The notes under the pieces: generated by a model
What the model was told of the DNA's origin: nothing
Database searches by the model: none
Seen by the model: only the letters and a program-made list of their open reading frames with translations
Program-made: the position numbers and the translations under genes
Shown: positions 12,781 to 24,220 of the stretch, piece by piece
Numbering within the stretch: position 1 is the stretch's first letter
How the letters are laid out: every line of letters starts with the position of its first letter
Assembly: GCA_947069175.1 (NCBI GenBank)
Contig: CAMTDV010000030.1
Location: forward strand, 95,814,411 to 95,878,410
Reading direction: 5' to 3'
DNA: 64,000 bases
Origin: Scalesia atractyloides
Lineage: Eukaryota > Streptophyta > Magnoliopsida > Asterales > Asteraceae

Positions 12781-13194
12781 TGTGTTCACGAACGATTACC
12801 GAAAGAAATTTTATTTTCGTGTTCGTTTGTTAAATACAGATACCAATGAATGTTCATGAACACACACGAACAAAAATGAGTGTTCATGAACACACACGAA
12901 CACAAACAAGTGTTCATGAACATTAACTAACTAACGTAATATATATTATAAATAAGTATTATAGTAAAGGAATAAAATAAATAAAAATAAAGGAATATCA
13001 AAATATATATATTTATTATTTGGGTAATAAAATATAAAAAAATAAATATGTAATATTAATTATTAATATATATAAAAACTTAAAAAACCCCAAACACAAA
13101 CGAACATCCTATCGAACGGTTCATGAACTGTTCGTTGAAACACGCGAACGTATGTTGTCTTTGCCATGATTTGTATTTCTTATTTTCTTGACAT
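12781..13194. repeat. degenerate 'gttcgtgaac' repeats, then AT-rich DNA
   Basis: 12780-12925 and 13100-13150 contain multiple tgttcatgaacacacacgaac-like words, probably the remains of another short inverted element. The part between is AT-rich with no coding signal. Confidence 0.45.
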
Positions 13195-13622
13195 ATCAAA
13201 CTGATATGACCTAACAATACAATTTTTGTAGTGTCTCGACCTAATTTAAGGACAGTTTTGAAAAGTACTTAAACTTATTTCAGATTTTACGTTTAACTTT
13301 GCTTTATTGGATGTATGTTGTTAAGAACATGAATTTGTGAGACAGGGTTAACAAAACAAACACATAAACCCACATGTAAATAGTTATGCATGGGAGGTTG
13401 GTGACACAGGGAGTCTAGTTCAAACACGAAAGTCACTGAATAATACGAAGGATTTTTGAACCACAAGATCAAATGATCAATCGTTGTTTTTGGTTGATTA
13501 TGTAAGTAATGACGGGTCTTATTTATGTACTATCACCCTATTGAGAGATGAGTCGTGCTTATAGATGATCATTAAATTGTTATTGTTGATGTTGGATTAG
13601 TACAACTTTGTTGTTTTACTAG

Positions 13623-16157
13623 TTTTTTTTTAAAAGCGAACTTCAATAAACACCAAACGAGAAAGAACTCCAAGACGGAGACCTTTCAAACAAGAAACAT
13701 TACATTGATCGAAATTAAAATTTTGCCAACCCTTCCAACCCACCCCGCTATTTCTACCTCTACTTCTATATCACAAATAACCCAGCGCTTTCACATCAGA
13801 AACTATCTCAACCACGTTTCTACTAATATTACTAAACACCTTTTCGTTCCTATCCTTCCAAATCCGCCAACACGCTAACACGCAAAGACCCTGAAGAATC
13901 TCCTTTTTACTCTTTGACCAACCTGAATGCTTAACAATATCCAACACATCTTTAACTGTAAACAAGTAGATTGGAGGTAAATGAACCCATTGAGCAATTC
14001 CATTCTAAACACTTTCTGCAATCCTGCAAATCGTAAAGATGTGATCAACACTCTCATCATACTCTTTGCAAAAAGCACACAAACCATTCTCGCAAATAAT
14101 GTTTCTTCTTCGGAGAGCATCTTTAGTAGGGAGTCTATCCAACCAAGTTCTCCACATAAACACATTACACTTCAGAGGTAACCACTTGACCCATTCAAAA
14201 ACTTGGTGATCTCTTTCCAGCTCGGCGCTTTTCAGCCACTTCTTAGCTTCCTGCACAGATCATTATTCCAAACCCATGTATCTGCTTTATCCTCCAATCT
14301 AATAGTCGAAACCAACCAATGACAATTCAACAACTCCTCAACCTCCTACTCTGAACTAGGGTAGCGCTTCCAATTCCACTTAACAGTCCCAGCAAGCGCA
14401 TGATTACCGATACGATCCTCGACCATACACCATTTATCTTTTTCTAAACGAAACAACTCCGGGTATAAGGATTTTAATGGAAGATGGTTAACCCAAGGGT
14501 CGATCCAGAAACGAATTTCAGCCCCGTTACCGACTTGCCCCCGAATCATACTAATACCGTTTATGCCACCAACCGAAACTCTACACCCACAATTAACCAA
14601 CTTCGTCCATGTTCCCGAGAACTTCGCTTTATGCGGATAAGTCTCCCACCTCCTCCTCGAGCCATGAATAGCATCAATTACCTTTCGCCACATAGAGTCA
14701 CCTTCATGTCGATAACGCCAAAGCCATTTTAATAATAAGGCATTATTAGAATCTCCAAGCTTACTTAAACCCAAACCGCCTTTTTTCTTCGCTTAGTAAC
14801 CATGTCCCAACCAACCCAATGAACCTTATTAATATCCTCACCACCTCCCCAAAGGAACCTCTTGATCAAAGACTCCCACGAGGGCCTTGAACAATGAGAA
14901 ATAGTAGGACGGAAGGCTTTCCAATACCGACTTGTTGAGCGTCAATCTACCATCAATAGAAAGACTTTTAGATTTCCACTTGGAAAGTCTACTCTTAAAC
15001 ACTTTAAACACCGGATCCCAATTAATTATTCTAGACATGTTTTCCCCAACTAGAATCCCTAAGTAGGTAAAAGGAGTGACACCCTAGCTCCAAGGCCTTA
15101 TCATTCACTTCTTGAAGTTGCTTCCCCACTCCGAATAAGGAAGATTTATGTATATTAATACGGAGGCCCGAACATAAATGAAAGATCCTGAGAAGCCTTC
15201 TAAGAGAGATAAAATTTCGCTCTGTCCACTCCCCCATATCCATCGCGTCATCCGCGTATAGCAAATGAGACAAGATAGGACCTTCATTTGGTAACACAAC
15301 TCCAGTAAAGGACCCAACATCACACGCCTTGACCCGATAGCGCCTCCATAACAATAATGAACAAAAAAGGCGAAATAGGATCACCCTGGCGCATACCTTT
15401 TTCACAAGAAAACTCATATGTAGGAGATCCATTAACCAAGACAGACGAACTAGCCGACATCAAAACACCCTCAATCCATTTACACCAACGGGAAGGAAAA
15501 TTCATTTGACGCATAACCGAAATCAAGAAGGCCCAATTAACATTGTCATATGCTTTTTCGAAGTCAGATCTTGAACATGAATAACTCTTTATTGCTTCTT
15601 CTAGCCCAAGAAAGAACTTCGCTAATAACAAGAGGCCCATCCAAAATATATCCTCCCGCAATAAATGCCGATTGAATCTCCATAATAATCCCGTCCATCA
15701 CCTTCTTTAACCTATTCGCGAGAACTTTGGAAATAACCTTGCTTACCACACCAATCAAATTAATAGGTCTATACTCCCCAGATCAACCGGGTCACTCACT
15801 TTTGGAACCAAAGTAATAAACGAAGACCCAACCCCACGACTTATAACTCCCATCTCCGCAAATTATGGAAAATATCAATAAAATCACTTGAAAACAAGGA
15901 CCAATACTTCTTAATAAAACAAAAATTAAAACCATCTGGCCCGGAGCTTTATCACCACCACATTCGAAGACCGCCTCCTTAATCTCTTTGTCTAGAAACG
16001 GTCCGATAAGACTACCCGCCTCCTCATCTGTAAGGTGCTTCAAACCATAACACTGAATAGTAGGCTGATTCTTAATCTCTTCAAGAAACTTATTTTTAAA
16101 AAAACCTGTGCACCTCCTTCTTAATCTGACTTCGCCTAGTAGTCCACTCACCATTAT
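13623..16157 (-). mobile_element. 5'-truncated L1-type LINE, TSD ttttactag
   Basis: Minus-strand non-LTR retrotransposon flanked by an exact 9-bp duplication ttttactag (13614-13622 and 16158-16166). The short T-run at 13623 is the poly-A tail seen on the other strand. The reading frame is broken by shifts, but domains remain in order. An endonuclease-RT linker comes first (16154-15792, ending in GGDKAPG). RT motifs follow, DFEKAYDNVNWAFL and GMRQGDPISPFLF (15661-15320) and LLYADDAMDMGEW (15432-15031). A zinc-binding RT tail ends the element (14256-14005, KCNVFMWRTWLDRLPT and CAFC...H). The endonuclease is missing because of 5' truncation. It is dead. Confidence 0.9.
13771..16154 (-). pseudogene. 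LINE reverse transcriptase remnant (frameshifted)
   Basis: The coding remnant of the LINE runs through several frames: 16154-15792, 15758-15564, 15661-15320, 15432-15031, 15038-14838, 14774-14346, 14256-14005 and 13965-13771. The YADD catalytic box is intact, but frameshifts and stops before and after it prevent a full product. The last piece (CWRIWKDRNEKVFSN) matches the C-terminal region usual in plant L1-type polyproteins. Confidence 0.85.
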
Positions 16158-16172
16158 TTTTACTAGCTAGAT

Positions 16173-18422
16173 TAGAGGTGTACAAAACTTTTTTTTTTTT
16201 TTGAAAACCGGTTTCGGTTAAAAACTAAACCGGTTTTTTTTTGCTGAACAAGAAACCGGTTAATGAGAAATCGGTTACGGTTATAAACCGGTTTTTTTAT
16301 TCGAAAACCATAACTGGTTCTAACCGGTTAGTAATCGGTTTACAAAAAAACCAGTTTTTTAATTGAATAAATAACCGGTAATAAACCGGTTGAAAAAAAA
16401 AACAGGTAAAAAAACCGGTTCTGCAGTTTTTTCACAGAATGCATTTTTTTTGCTGTTTTCCTGCACTTTTGAGGTTAAAATGCTGTTTTTTATATGTAAT
16501 ATTAAGAATTAAAATATAAAACGGTTAAAATATAATAATACGATTAAGTGTTGAAACTAACGCTTACATAACAATGAAAATACGAACGCTAAACATTAGA
16601 AAAGAAATACGTAAAGTTAAAATATTAATTCGCAAGAACGTCCACTAATATATTTTTTTTAGTTGGACTATAATATATCTAATGAGCCTGGTTTAATCTT
16701 TTTCGCCCGAACTCGAACTATTGCGTAGAAATTCATCTAGTTCGGCTTCTTCCTCGTCATTGGGGTTGTTAATTCGGCTACAACCTCGTCCTCGTACACT
16801 TCGCCTTCGTAATCTAATTCTCACTCGAGTGAGCGTATGTGTTGACATCTCTCCGCCGCATCCAAGTAGTCTTTCAAGCAAATTGACATCTCAACTGCCT
16901 TTGGTGTTAGCTTTGTCCTCCGTATAGAAATCACCCTACCACTTATAGAAAAAGCACTTTCCGAAGCTACGGTTGAAGCTTTGACCGTTAGTAAATCTCG
17001 GGCCATTGTGGCTAGGATCGGAAATTGATCTTCCTTTCCTTTCCACCAACCCAACAAATCAAAATTTTTAAATTCTTGTGAAGTCATTGTTTGTAGAAAG
17101 TTCGACCCACCATACCGACCGAGTTCGCTACCACTAGTGTTACCACGTTGCATTTGACTCGACTCATCTAACAAATTGTTATAAACATACAAATCTTCAT
17201 CCTCGATACTTGATGAACCTTCGCCGAAAGCGGCATTTCTCATTGAATCGTGAATGTGTGACGAGGTTTGACCATATTTTGTTACATAAACATCAAACAT
17301 TTTTTAAAGTTGTTCGTTAAAACGAATTTTTGCGGCTTCGCCAAAGTTTGGTTCGTCATCGGTGTTTAAATGCAACTCGTTTGTAATTTTTAAAATGAAA
17401 GACCCAGTTCCAAAAATATTAAAGCAAGGGTTTAAAGCTGCGGCACAAGTGAAAACCGCAGGTAATTCTTTAAAATATTTTCTTAGTTTTTCCTTCATCG
17501 TAGCTACCAAATCACAATATGGTCTACCCCTTCCCGACAACTCGTTTAATTTCCTACACATTTTAAACAAATTGTGAAGTACCAATGAACTAGTTGGATA
17601 GTAAACTCCAGATAAAGTCTTTGTTGACGTTTTGAAAACTTGAAGCAATTGTGTAACCGTTTCAATAAGACCCAATTCGATTGGTGGTAAGACGAAACAT
17701 TTCCACAACTCGACAAAAGGTTATGAAATGATATAAACTTTCCTTTTGCAAAATTGCATTTTCAAACATGGTGCAAGTCGAGTTCCATCGATGAGCGACG
17801 TCCCAATTGGGTCCTAAGCATAATCGACCCGTTTCCTTACACATTTTAATATATTTTGAATGTCTATGCGTGTGACCATATATATGACGTAACATATTTT
17901 TGAAAGCTTCTTTTTGAGTTTCAATAACCTTCAAGCCATCTTGAACGGCTAAATTTATGATGTGTGCGACACATCGACTATGGAAAAAATACCCTCACAA
18001 ATTGGATTGTACTTTAATCTTAAACGCGTTACCGAAAGCGTATTGTTTGAGGCGTTATCAAAGCTATTGAAAAAATCTTGTTTTCCAATTTGTACGTTTT
18101 AATGCATTTGTCGATTGCTTTATATATAGATTCACCGGTGTGGGGGTAATCAAATAGTTTAAATTAAATCGTGCGTTTCATCATTTGTCACGTCGCCAGT
18201 TCAATCCAATGAGCAGTGACACAAATATACGAGTCGGGTGAACCGTGCGGTGCGGACCAAACGTCGCTAGTCAAATTAACATCGGTTTCTAATTTTTCAA
18301 AATAAGAGATTAATTCTTGTTTAGCATTTTTCCGAACCGGTTACAAAAAAACCGGTTCTAAAAATAACCGGTTACGGTTTTTTTTCGGTTTGGTTGCGTA
18401 ATCAGTTTTTTTTACAGCTCTA
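16173..18422 (-). mobile_element. decayed hAT transposon, 2250 bp, TSD agctagat
   Basis: Exact 8-bp duplications agctagat at 16165-16172 and 18423-18430 flank termini tagaggtgtaca and the complement of tagagctgtaaa. Both subterminal zones (16195-16430 and 18335-18410) are arrays of aaccggtt-type palindromic words, the usual transposase-binding arrangement in hAT elements. The left TSD overlaps the LINE's right TSD by two bases, so the hAT inserted at the very edge of the LINE, after it. Confidence 0.92.
16821..18330 (-). pseudogene. hAT transposase remnant (RICESLEEPER-like)
   Basis: Minus-strand fragments occur in order. 18330-18180 has TSDVWSAPHGSPDSYICV and TAHWI, the start of the RNase-H-like fold. 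17934-17662 has NWDVAHRWNSTCTMFENA. 17708-17304 is the middle part (LPAVFTCAAALNPCFN). 17300-16821 has the C-terminal hAT dimerisation domain, with DLLGWWKGKEDQFPILATMA and ASTVASESAFSISGRVI. Several frames and stops separate them, and the N-terminal BED zinc finger is missing because the coding remnant runs straight into the subterminal repeats. It cannot make active transposase. Confidence 0.85.
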
Positions 18423-18655
18423 AGCTAGATGTATTTTTTATCATCTAACAATATATGAAAAAGGTACTATATTTGTTATTTATTTAATTAATTAAATATG
18501 CATAAACGGTATATTTTAAATACATCATATAATTAATTTAACTTATACATATATATTTATTAATTAATTTATTCATCATGCTAAGAAAACATACTTGTGT
18601 GTTAAAAACATGTTAAAATTCTATTCCGACACACGTTAGGTGAGTCTTTATCTTT

Positions 18656-19660
18656 ATGGACCGATAGGACAATACAATCTTTGTAGCATATCAACCTTAT
18701 CTAAGGACAATTCCAACCTTATCTAGTGATTTTCTACAACAGGCGATAGATATCACACCCACCTCATCGGCAGGCCCTTCACCCATTCTGGCCAAGACTA
18801 TATTGTCTTAACCGGGCCCACACTTGGCATCAGAGTTTGGCTTGGCGCTCCCCGAGAAAATTTTCAGCCTACCGGCCACCTTGCACCCTCTATAAAAGTC
18901 TAAGACTCTCTGGATTAAATGCACTATAATAGAAAACTCGGTTCTGCTCTACGAGTCGAACTTGAGACCAAGCCTTTGCTCCCATCATTGCATGACCACT
19001 GGGCCAAAGCCCAGAATCAAATAGTTAAACTTATTCACATGTCACTTTTATTTGCTTTATTGGATATTTGTTGTGTAAGAACATGGATTTGTAAGAGTGA
19101 GTTAACAAAACAAACTAATATAAACTCCTGTATACCAAGTTATGTATAGTTTTTAATATCTTGACCCACAATTCATGTAAGTTATTGAACAAGATTGTAT
19201 GATTTTTGAAAAAACAATACCAAATGATCGAGCGCTGTTAAATTTTCCAAAATATTATCTGTATTGAGTCCCTCCTCTCCCCTCTCTGATTTTTTATTTA
19301 CCCCACACACTCACACATTAAAAGTTCAAGATTCATCACTGATAATGACAGGTCTTATATATAAATTATCACCCATAATAAGTAGTGATTACAAATCAAG
19401 TGATCTGAGATTAGTAAAACTTTATTACTCTGTTGGATATGTTTTTTTTTTCTTTTATCTTCCAACAATATAAGAAAGATGTATTATAGTTGTTGATAAT
19501 TTGATTACAAACGCATAAGCGAAATATTTTAAACGCACTCATATAGTTAATCATATGTATTAATTAATTAATTTATCATCATGCCAAGGAAACATACTTG
19601 TGTATAAAAAAACATGTTAGAATCCTTTCGTGACACGTCAAATAAGTCTTTATTTTAATA
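18656..19660. repeat. second copy of the ~1-kb tandem duplication (empty site)
   Basis: Homologous to 13195-13622 plus 18431-18655 but lacking the LINE and the hAT, so it is a paralogous empty site for both insertions. It also carries extra sequence at about 18730-19020 (ggcaggcccttcaccc..., with ctataaaagtc) that is absent from copy one and could be a further insertion. Confidence 0.65.
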
Positions 19661-20835
19661 ATTTCCCTTGCAAGATACATACAAAAACAACTGTTTCATT
19701 ATGTTAAAATAATAATCATCATCATACTCAGTAAATCCTACCAATAGCAAATCTAAGGTAAGGTTTGAGAAGGTAAGATGTAGACAACCTTACCTCTACC
19801 CCGTAGGAATAGAAAGACCGCTTCCAGTGAGACCCCCAGCTCGATAGTAGTTTTGCATCAAACCTTGGACATAAGGCACGTAACACTTGGCAATTAAGAC
19901 AAAGGCCAATTAGTGTATGTACTCCCTTGTCTTTCGGCTATCAACGCCACCACATGATTCATGATTAACCATCCCCTCTTTAACATTATTTTCACGAAAT
20001 TAGTAAAACAACGTTAAAATTAGTAAAACAACTTTTGCCACCCGATGACCCAGACATATACATTATATGCGCATACCGCAAACAAGACGTATATGTTAAA
20101 AAATAAGAATCTTTATTTATTTGCATTTGTAATAAACTATAACGACTTCAAATTGCTTACCCTACCACACTTGAAGGAGATGCCCACTTACGTTAATGCA
20201 ATAAATGTCTAAACAAACGGTTTGTGGGGGTTGCGTAACGGTTCAATACACTTATGGTCAAAGACTACTAGTAGTAGTAGGGTCAAATTTTGCTACTAAT
20301 AATATGTGTGGTTATAAATGAATAATGTATTTATGTAGCAATTTATATACGGCTCGACTTTAAACACGTTTAAATTGAGTTTCTAACAGGTTGAGCTCGT
20401 TTAGGTTTTTGAACATAAAAACAAGCTGAAGACTCGTATAAAGTTCAAGTTCTTGAACGTAAAAACACACTAAAAATGTATAACTAGTCGACTTAAAGCA
20501 ATGGAGAACAATCTGATATAGGATGAGAACCAAATTACCAAATTATTGTGAACAACAAAAAAGTTCAAAATCGTTTAGTTCTTTGTTCAGTAGTTCATAC
20601 ATTTAAAATTTTGTGTATATAACATGCACATATGTAGGTTATGTATATAAAAAACATCAAACTAGTCCGTTCATATATGTTTTAGTTTTATAACATTACC
20701 TGCATATGTGCGTGTTTTATTATCTTAAACAAGTTTTAATTTATATTACTTATGTAGGCGTAGGTTTTATATAAATAAACATGCAATTTTGCTAATTTAA
20801 TCATAATTTTTTATCTGAGATTTGTGTATTATCTT
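19661..20835. other. intergenic; dispersed-repeat words
   Basis: 19740-19930 (ggtaaggtttgag...cctctaccccgtaggaatag...gacccccagctcgat) looks like a dispersed plant repeat rather than a gene. The remainder is AT-rich and has no supported coding region. Confidence 0.45.
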
Positions 20836-21735
20836 TTTCAAGTTTCGATAGCATGTGTCGGGTGTCTAAAAAGCCCGTGGCTCAGAGTTCGCTCAGATTT
20901 AGTTCGGACAAAGCTCGCTTGATATGGCTCGGTTTGAAACGGAGCCTTTATGGCTCGGCTCTGTTAGAAAGTGAGTCTAGCTCGGCTCAGCTCATAACGA
21001 GCCAGATTGGCTTGGTTCAGGGACGGACCTATAGTACAATTAATCCAGGCTTGGGTCTAGGACCTCCAAAAAATAGGGTCTCTGTTTAAAAGAAAATTAA
21101 TATGCTAACTATTAATATTAGTGCAAACTTATTGTTTAAGATTTCTTTGATTCCTTATACAAGTAAATTACTATGTCTTATAGTTGTGTTAGATTTTTGT
21201 TTGGTTCTAAATACGGATAAAAGAGTATCAATTATAATAACCAAAGAAGGAAAAAGGGCCTCAAAATTGCATTTCATCTTGGGTCTCCAAAAAGCTTGGG
21301 ACGGCCCGGCTTGGTTTGGTTCGCTTGCTAGCTTTGTTCGGCTTAGCTGGGATTATTTACTTGTAAAATATTTTATTTTTATTTACATTCTAATATATTA
21401 CAAAAAATGTATTATTATTTACATGTTTAGGAGTGTAATTTGATATCTATGACATGAGTAAATTACTTCTATCATATTTGAAGGTTGATTACCATGATAA
21501 TGAACTAATATTGTATTACGTTGAAATTTAAAACTTATTTTAGACTACTAAATTTTGAGAGCTATGTATTAACTTTTCTTTTAAAATCGAGTCAAATATA
21601 GTCAAGCTAGCTCAGTTTTAAACCAAGCCGAGTCCGAACTTAGATTTGCAGCTCAGTTTCAAATCCGAGCCAACCCAAGCCTAAGCTTACCCTGACTTGG
21701 TTCGGCTCGGCTCAACTCATGAACAACCTTAGCAC
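20836..21735. repeat. degenerate 'gctcggctc' element interrupted by a small transposon
   Basis: 20865-21010 and 21600-21725 are rich in ggctcggctc/gagccgagc words in mirrored orientation, like the subterminal zones of the MITE at 43121-43541 but strongly decayed. The element at 21018-21308 is inserted within it. Ends are uncertain. Confidence 0.45.
21018..21308. mobile_element. short DNA element, 291 bp, TSD gcttggtt
   Basis: An exact 8-bp duplication gcttggtt at 21010-21017 and 21309-21316 flanks a block starting cagggacggacc and ending gggacggcccg. The inverted-terminal match is weak. The exact TSD length suggests hAT type. Non-coding. Confidence 0.6.
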
Positions 21736-21780
21736 AAGAGTGAATTGTTTAAATATAACCTTTCCAAATACCTAGTAATT

Positions 21781-22404
21781 GAGTAAATTGTCATTTTAGT
21801 CCTTGAGGTTTGTCTCAAATTGTCATTTTAGTCCAAATAGTTTTTTTCCTCTGGGTCCCTGAGTTTTCCATTTACTTGTCATTTTGATCACATTGACTAA
21901 CTCCGTTAAAAAACCTCAGTTTTAACCAGGGGTATTTTCTTGACATTTTCGTAATATAATACTAATAATATAAATAAAAAACACAAAAAAATAACTTTAA
22001 TTTTTATTTCTAAAAAAATCTGATTAACACCCCCACCCCCTTCTCTCTCGTCATCACCCACCCCCAGCACTCACCTCCGTCAATCACCGTCACTGACCTC
22101 CGCCACCAAAATGTCCACCACAACGTCAGTTAACCTAGGGGTACCTCCACCACCGTCACCAACCTTCGCTCCATCACAACGTTAGTTTTTTTGTGTTTTA
22201 TATTATAAATATTATTAGTATTATAATTATTACAAAAATGCCAAGAATACCCTAGTTAAAACTGAGGTTTTTTAACGGAGTTAGGTAATGTGATCAAAAT
22301 GATAAGAAAATGGAAAACTCAGAGACCCAGAGGAGAAAAAAAATCTTTTTAGACTAAAATGACAATTTGGGACAAACCTCAGGGACTAAAATATCAATTT
22401 ACTC
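21781..22404. mobile_element. fold-back MULE-type MITE, 624 bp
   Basis: The left arm gagtaaattgtcattttagtcc is mirrored by the right end (complement gagtaaattgatattttagtcc), and inner arms ctgaggttttttaacggag are also mirrored. Flanking 9-mers ctagtaatt (21772-21780) and ctactaata (22405-22413) agree at 7 of 9. The centre is a pyrimidine-rich tract (cccccaccccc, cctccgtc). Non-coding. Confidence 0.75.
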
Positions 22405-22413
22405 CTACTAATA

Positions 22414-23126
22414 ATTCTGGTTATGAATAGCCTGTAAAAATTGGAAAATTTTAAAATGAGCTCAAGAACTTGTATCATGAAGGATCGCTGAGCCATTGAT
22501 TTGATTCGAGTTTAGCTTAGCATAAATGAGTTGAGTTCAAGTCAAATCAACCTTGAGCTCGGCTAAACTTACCAGAAGTTATATGACATATGGATGGATT
22601 GGATAGTCGCATGAAATTTAAATTTTATTAGTTATAATTAAACAAAACCAGCGATATATTAAAAATATATATATAATAAAATCTGAATATTTTAATATAA
22701 CCAACTAAAGTATTTTATGCGTTTAAATTGTTTTAAAAAGACTTTTGACTTTTGATTAACACGTTTAAAAGTGTCTTTATCGTCATAATGTTGGGTTAAA
22801 AATATATAATTTAAACATTTCATAGGTTAATCTCTTGCTAAGAGGATAATACTATTCGTTCGGTTGGATGTTTTCTCTTAGTTTCTCCATTTGATTTTCT
22901 TTCTTTTAGGCTTTCTTTGTTTGTGCAGATAAAAGAATAATAAAAGCATTTGAAAAATAAAATCATAATAAATAAAACCCCTTAATCTTATCCAACAGTA
23001 GAACCCATAAAAGCTCATAACAGAGATTGGACATCACATTAATATAATTGTATATAATCATGACAAAATATTTTATTTTTACTCCATAAGAAATTTTGTG
23101 CTATGCTAAAATATAATGGTGAGTTA
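22414..23126. other. intergenic, no gene seen
   Basis: AT-rich DNA with a few decayed gagctcg words near 22450-22565. No coding signal. Confidence 0.5.
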
Positions 23127-23135
23127 TATATCTTA

Positions 23136-23434
23136 GAGTTAATTATTGTTTTCGTCCATGTGGTTTGTCAAAAATCATTATTTCAGTCAATTAGTTTAAA
23201 AATTGTGATTTCAGTCCATGTGGTTTCACTTTCGTAACCATTTCAGTCCACCTCGCAACCATTTCAGTCCCTGTACTTACAGATTAAATGGATTGAAGTA
23301 GTTACGAAAGTGAAACCACAGGGACTGAAATGGTTACGAAAGTGAAACCACAGGGACTGAAATCGCAATTTTTAAACTAATGGACTGAAATAGTAATTTT
23401 TGACAAACCAAATGGAGGAAAACAGTATTAACTC
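23136..23434. mobile_element. fold-back MULE-type MITE, 299 bp, TSD tatatctta
   Basis: The inverted termini (gagttaattattgttttcgt and complement gagttaatactgttttcctc) continue as arms of about 70 bp, including tggtttgtcaaaaat. An exact 9-bp duplication tatatctta lies at 23127-23135 and 23435-23443, the length made by Mutator-like transposases. The middle repeats aaccatttcagtcc words in both orientations. Confidence 0.9.
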
Positions 23435-23927
23435 TATATCTTAATATTCACCAATGGTGAGTTATATATCTTGATATAGTGGTGTGTTCAAATATTTGGA
23501 ACTACAAGTTAGGTGGTATGGTATTTATATGTAAAGAATTGTTGTTTAATAAAAGATATATTTTTCAATATTCAAGTGGAAATATATACATGTTATTAAC
23601 TAACTACATGATAAGTCTAAAAGAAAAAGATCCAATAAAATTTTGAAGTTGTTTCTGACCTTTTATATAAAATGGATCCAAATAATATTTATGCTATTAC
23701 CATTGTGGGTGTTTTTTTTAAGTTTTCTTTAATCTTAAAGAGCATATTCTTATTAAAGTTTGGGTCAATTTTGATTAATCTGATGATCTGATCCAACCCA
23801 ATAAAATATACTTAAAACATTTTAAAAATGATAAATGATTGATGCCAATAAAGAAAATGTCTCTAAATATGTCATTCGTCAAATAAAACTCTAATATAAT
23901 GATGACAAAAGAGATAGATATTTTTTT

Positions 23928-24220
23928 TACCGCTGGATATATATCAATAAAAACTAGCAAGGGGCTTGAACAAGAGTGCGGACCCCTTATATGGGGCTAC
24001 ATCTAAATATTAAAAGAATGCCAAATCAACCATACTAAACTCTGAAGCTTTATCGAATTTTTAATATCTAAATATTTTTACCGCCGGATATATATCAATA
24101 AAAACTAGCAAGGGGCTAGAACAAGAGTGCTGGCCCCTTATATGGGGTTGCATCTAAATATTAAAAAGAACGCCAATTCAACCATACTAAACTGTGAATC
24201 TTTGTCGTATTTTTAATTCA
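23928..24220. repeat. 151-bp tandem duplication
   Basis: The block starting taccgctggatatatatcaat at 23928 recurs at 24079 (taccgccggatatatatcaat) and stays similar for about 140 bases, including agcaaggggct.gaacaagag and ccccttatatgggg. Non-coding. Confidence 0.8.

Larger units (their letters stand above)
13195..18655. repeat. first copy of a ~1-kb tandem duplication, interrupted by LINE and hAT
   Basis: 13195-13622 joined to 18431-18655 aligns by eye with 18656-19660. Shared landmarks include gctttattggat, gttaacaaaacaaac, the word before ctagatgtatttttt, and catcatgc.aag.aaacatac. In this copy the LINE (13623-16157) and then the hAT (16173-18422) are inserted between the two halves. No coding region is seen in either copy. 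Confidence 0.7.
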